In this document: positions 63,617 to 64,000 of the stretch, piece by piece
Numbering within the stretch: position 1 is the first letter of the stretch
Layout: each line of letters begins with the position of its first letter
NCBI GenBank assembly: GCA_943736015.1
Contig: OX031064.1
Coordinates: 37,251,361-37,315,360 of the forward strand
Source of the DNA: Tridacna crocea
Lineage: Eukaryota; Mollusca; Bivalvia; Cardiida; Cardiidae
Length of the DNA stretch: 64,000 bases
Direction: 5' to 3'
Notes under the pieces: model-generated
Seen by the model: the letters and a program-made list of their open reading frames with translations, nothing else
Database searches by the model: none
Told to the model about the DNA's origin: nothing
Position numbers and translations under genes: made by a program

Positions 63617-64000
63617 AGAATGACAGTTAATAAAACTTTTGAGGCATATATTACGAGGCAACAGTGCTGTCATGTTCCTCATGAAATTGCAAAGTACTTG
63701 TATAACAAAACTTTAAATGTTATGTGGTTGGTTTCAATCATAACTATGAATCAACCAGAATCAGGTCCCTAAAAAAACTAATGATATACTAGTCTAATGC
63801 CAGAAATAAGGTCATTGGTATTACTGGTATACACTGGCCAAGGATGGTTTACATGATGATTTTTTTCCCAACTAAATTAGTGAAATCCTGTTGCAAATGC
63901 ATGAAGACTATGGAAGAACTACATGTAATTGAAGTTTATAGTGCATTCATTACCTCATGTTGAAAAAGCGACATAAAACACTAATCAAATACCCAAACAT
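63617..64000. other. Right edge, no exon recognised
   Basis: Probably PCGF1 intron; no acceptor followed by a RAWUL-like frame was found. Confidence 0.5.

Noticed and set aside
63891..63960. Next PCGF1 exon after AACTAAATTAG
   Set aside because: Phase 0 entry gives an immediate TGA and the other frames do not match the RAWUL domain.
1..64000. CRISPR array or bacterial operon
   Set aside because: Regularly recurring palindromic units are interspersed MITEs with variable spacing; spliced genes show a eukaryote.

Overview
The window is eukaryotic nuclear DNA, AT-rich, with GT-AG introns and very dense dispersed repeats. Its repeat types suggest a bivalve mollusc: units starting ACAAGAGGGCC, 'GTCAGAATGTTTG' tandem units, tRNA-like SINEs and palindromic 'CAGACTGCACA' elements. 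This assignment rests on repeat character and on the two gene families, not on a species marker.

Two real genes are visible. The first, on the minus strand from about 39.7 kb down to 10.19 kb, is a 22-coding-exon gene of the NWD1/NWD2 type. Its layout is an N-terminal DUF4062-like region, a NACHT P-loop NTPase, a helical linker and a WD40 C-terminal half. The exon phases join without a break into about 1,854 codons from ATG to TAA. The second, on the plus strand from 53.58 kb, is Polycomb group RING finger gene PCGF1. Five internal exons are present (RING finger, central part, start of the RAWUL domain). The first coding exon was not found and the last one(s) lie beyond the right edge. The two genes are transcribed divergently from the 40-53 kb interval.

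Most of the rest is mobile-element sequence. The dominant element is a roughly 225-235 bp TTAA-flanked MITE, with more than 90 full, partial or nested copies covering about a quarter to a third of the window. Each has TTAACCC...GGGTTAA ends and a central near-perfect palindrome of about 65 bp. Subtypes named here: A (loop GCTGGTAACCAGC, ends CCCATTACCACAC), B (A-type loop, ends CCCTTTCCCAAAC), C (ends CCCTTTACTCCATAG and CTTATGGGGTAAAGGG, loop GCTCGTGACGAGC) and D (B-type ends, loop of the GCTCG...CGAGC kind). Plus strand for a MITE means the ACACAATCCC end is on the left. An empty/filled site pair inside the window shows TTAA target duplication, as for piggyBac elements.

Region by region: 1-10.19 kb holds no gene, only MITEs and older repeats. 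10.19-39.7 kb is the NACHT-WD40 gene, with MITEs filling its introns. 40-53.5 kb is intergenic, with a 3.2 kb block of unknown nature bounded by 23-bp inverted repeats and rich in AACGGTA, a GAAAAG foldback, SINEs and many MITEs. 53.5-64 kb is PCGF1, whose first intron carries a 2.3 kb foldback derivative of a DDE (Harbinger/ISL2EU-like) transposon sitting inside a MITE.

The most unusual local structure is at 30,781-30,970: nine 20-bp tandem copies of the exon/intron junction that ends the NACHT exon, giving a row of competing 5' splice sites.
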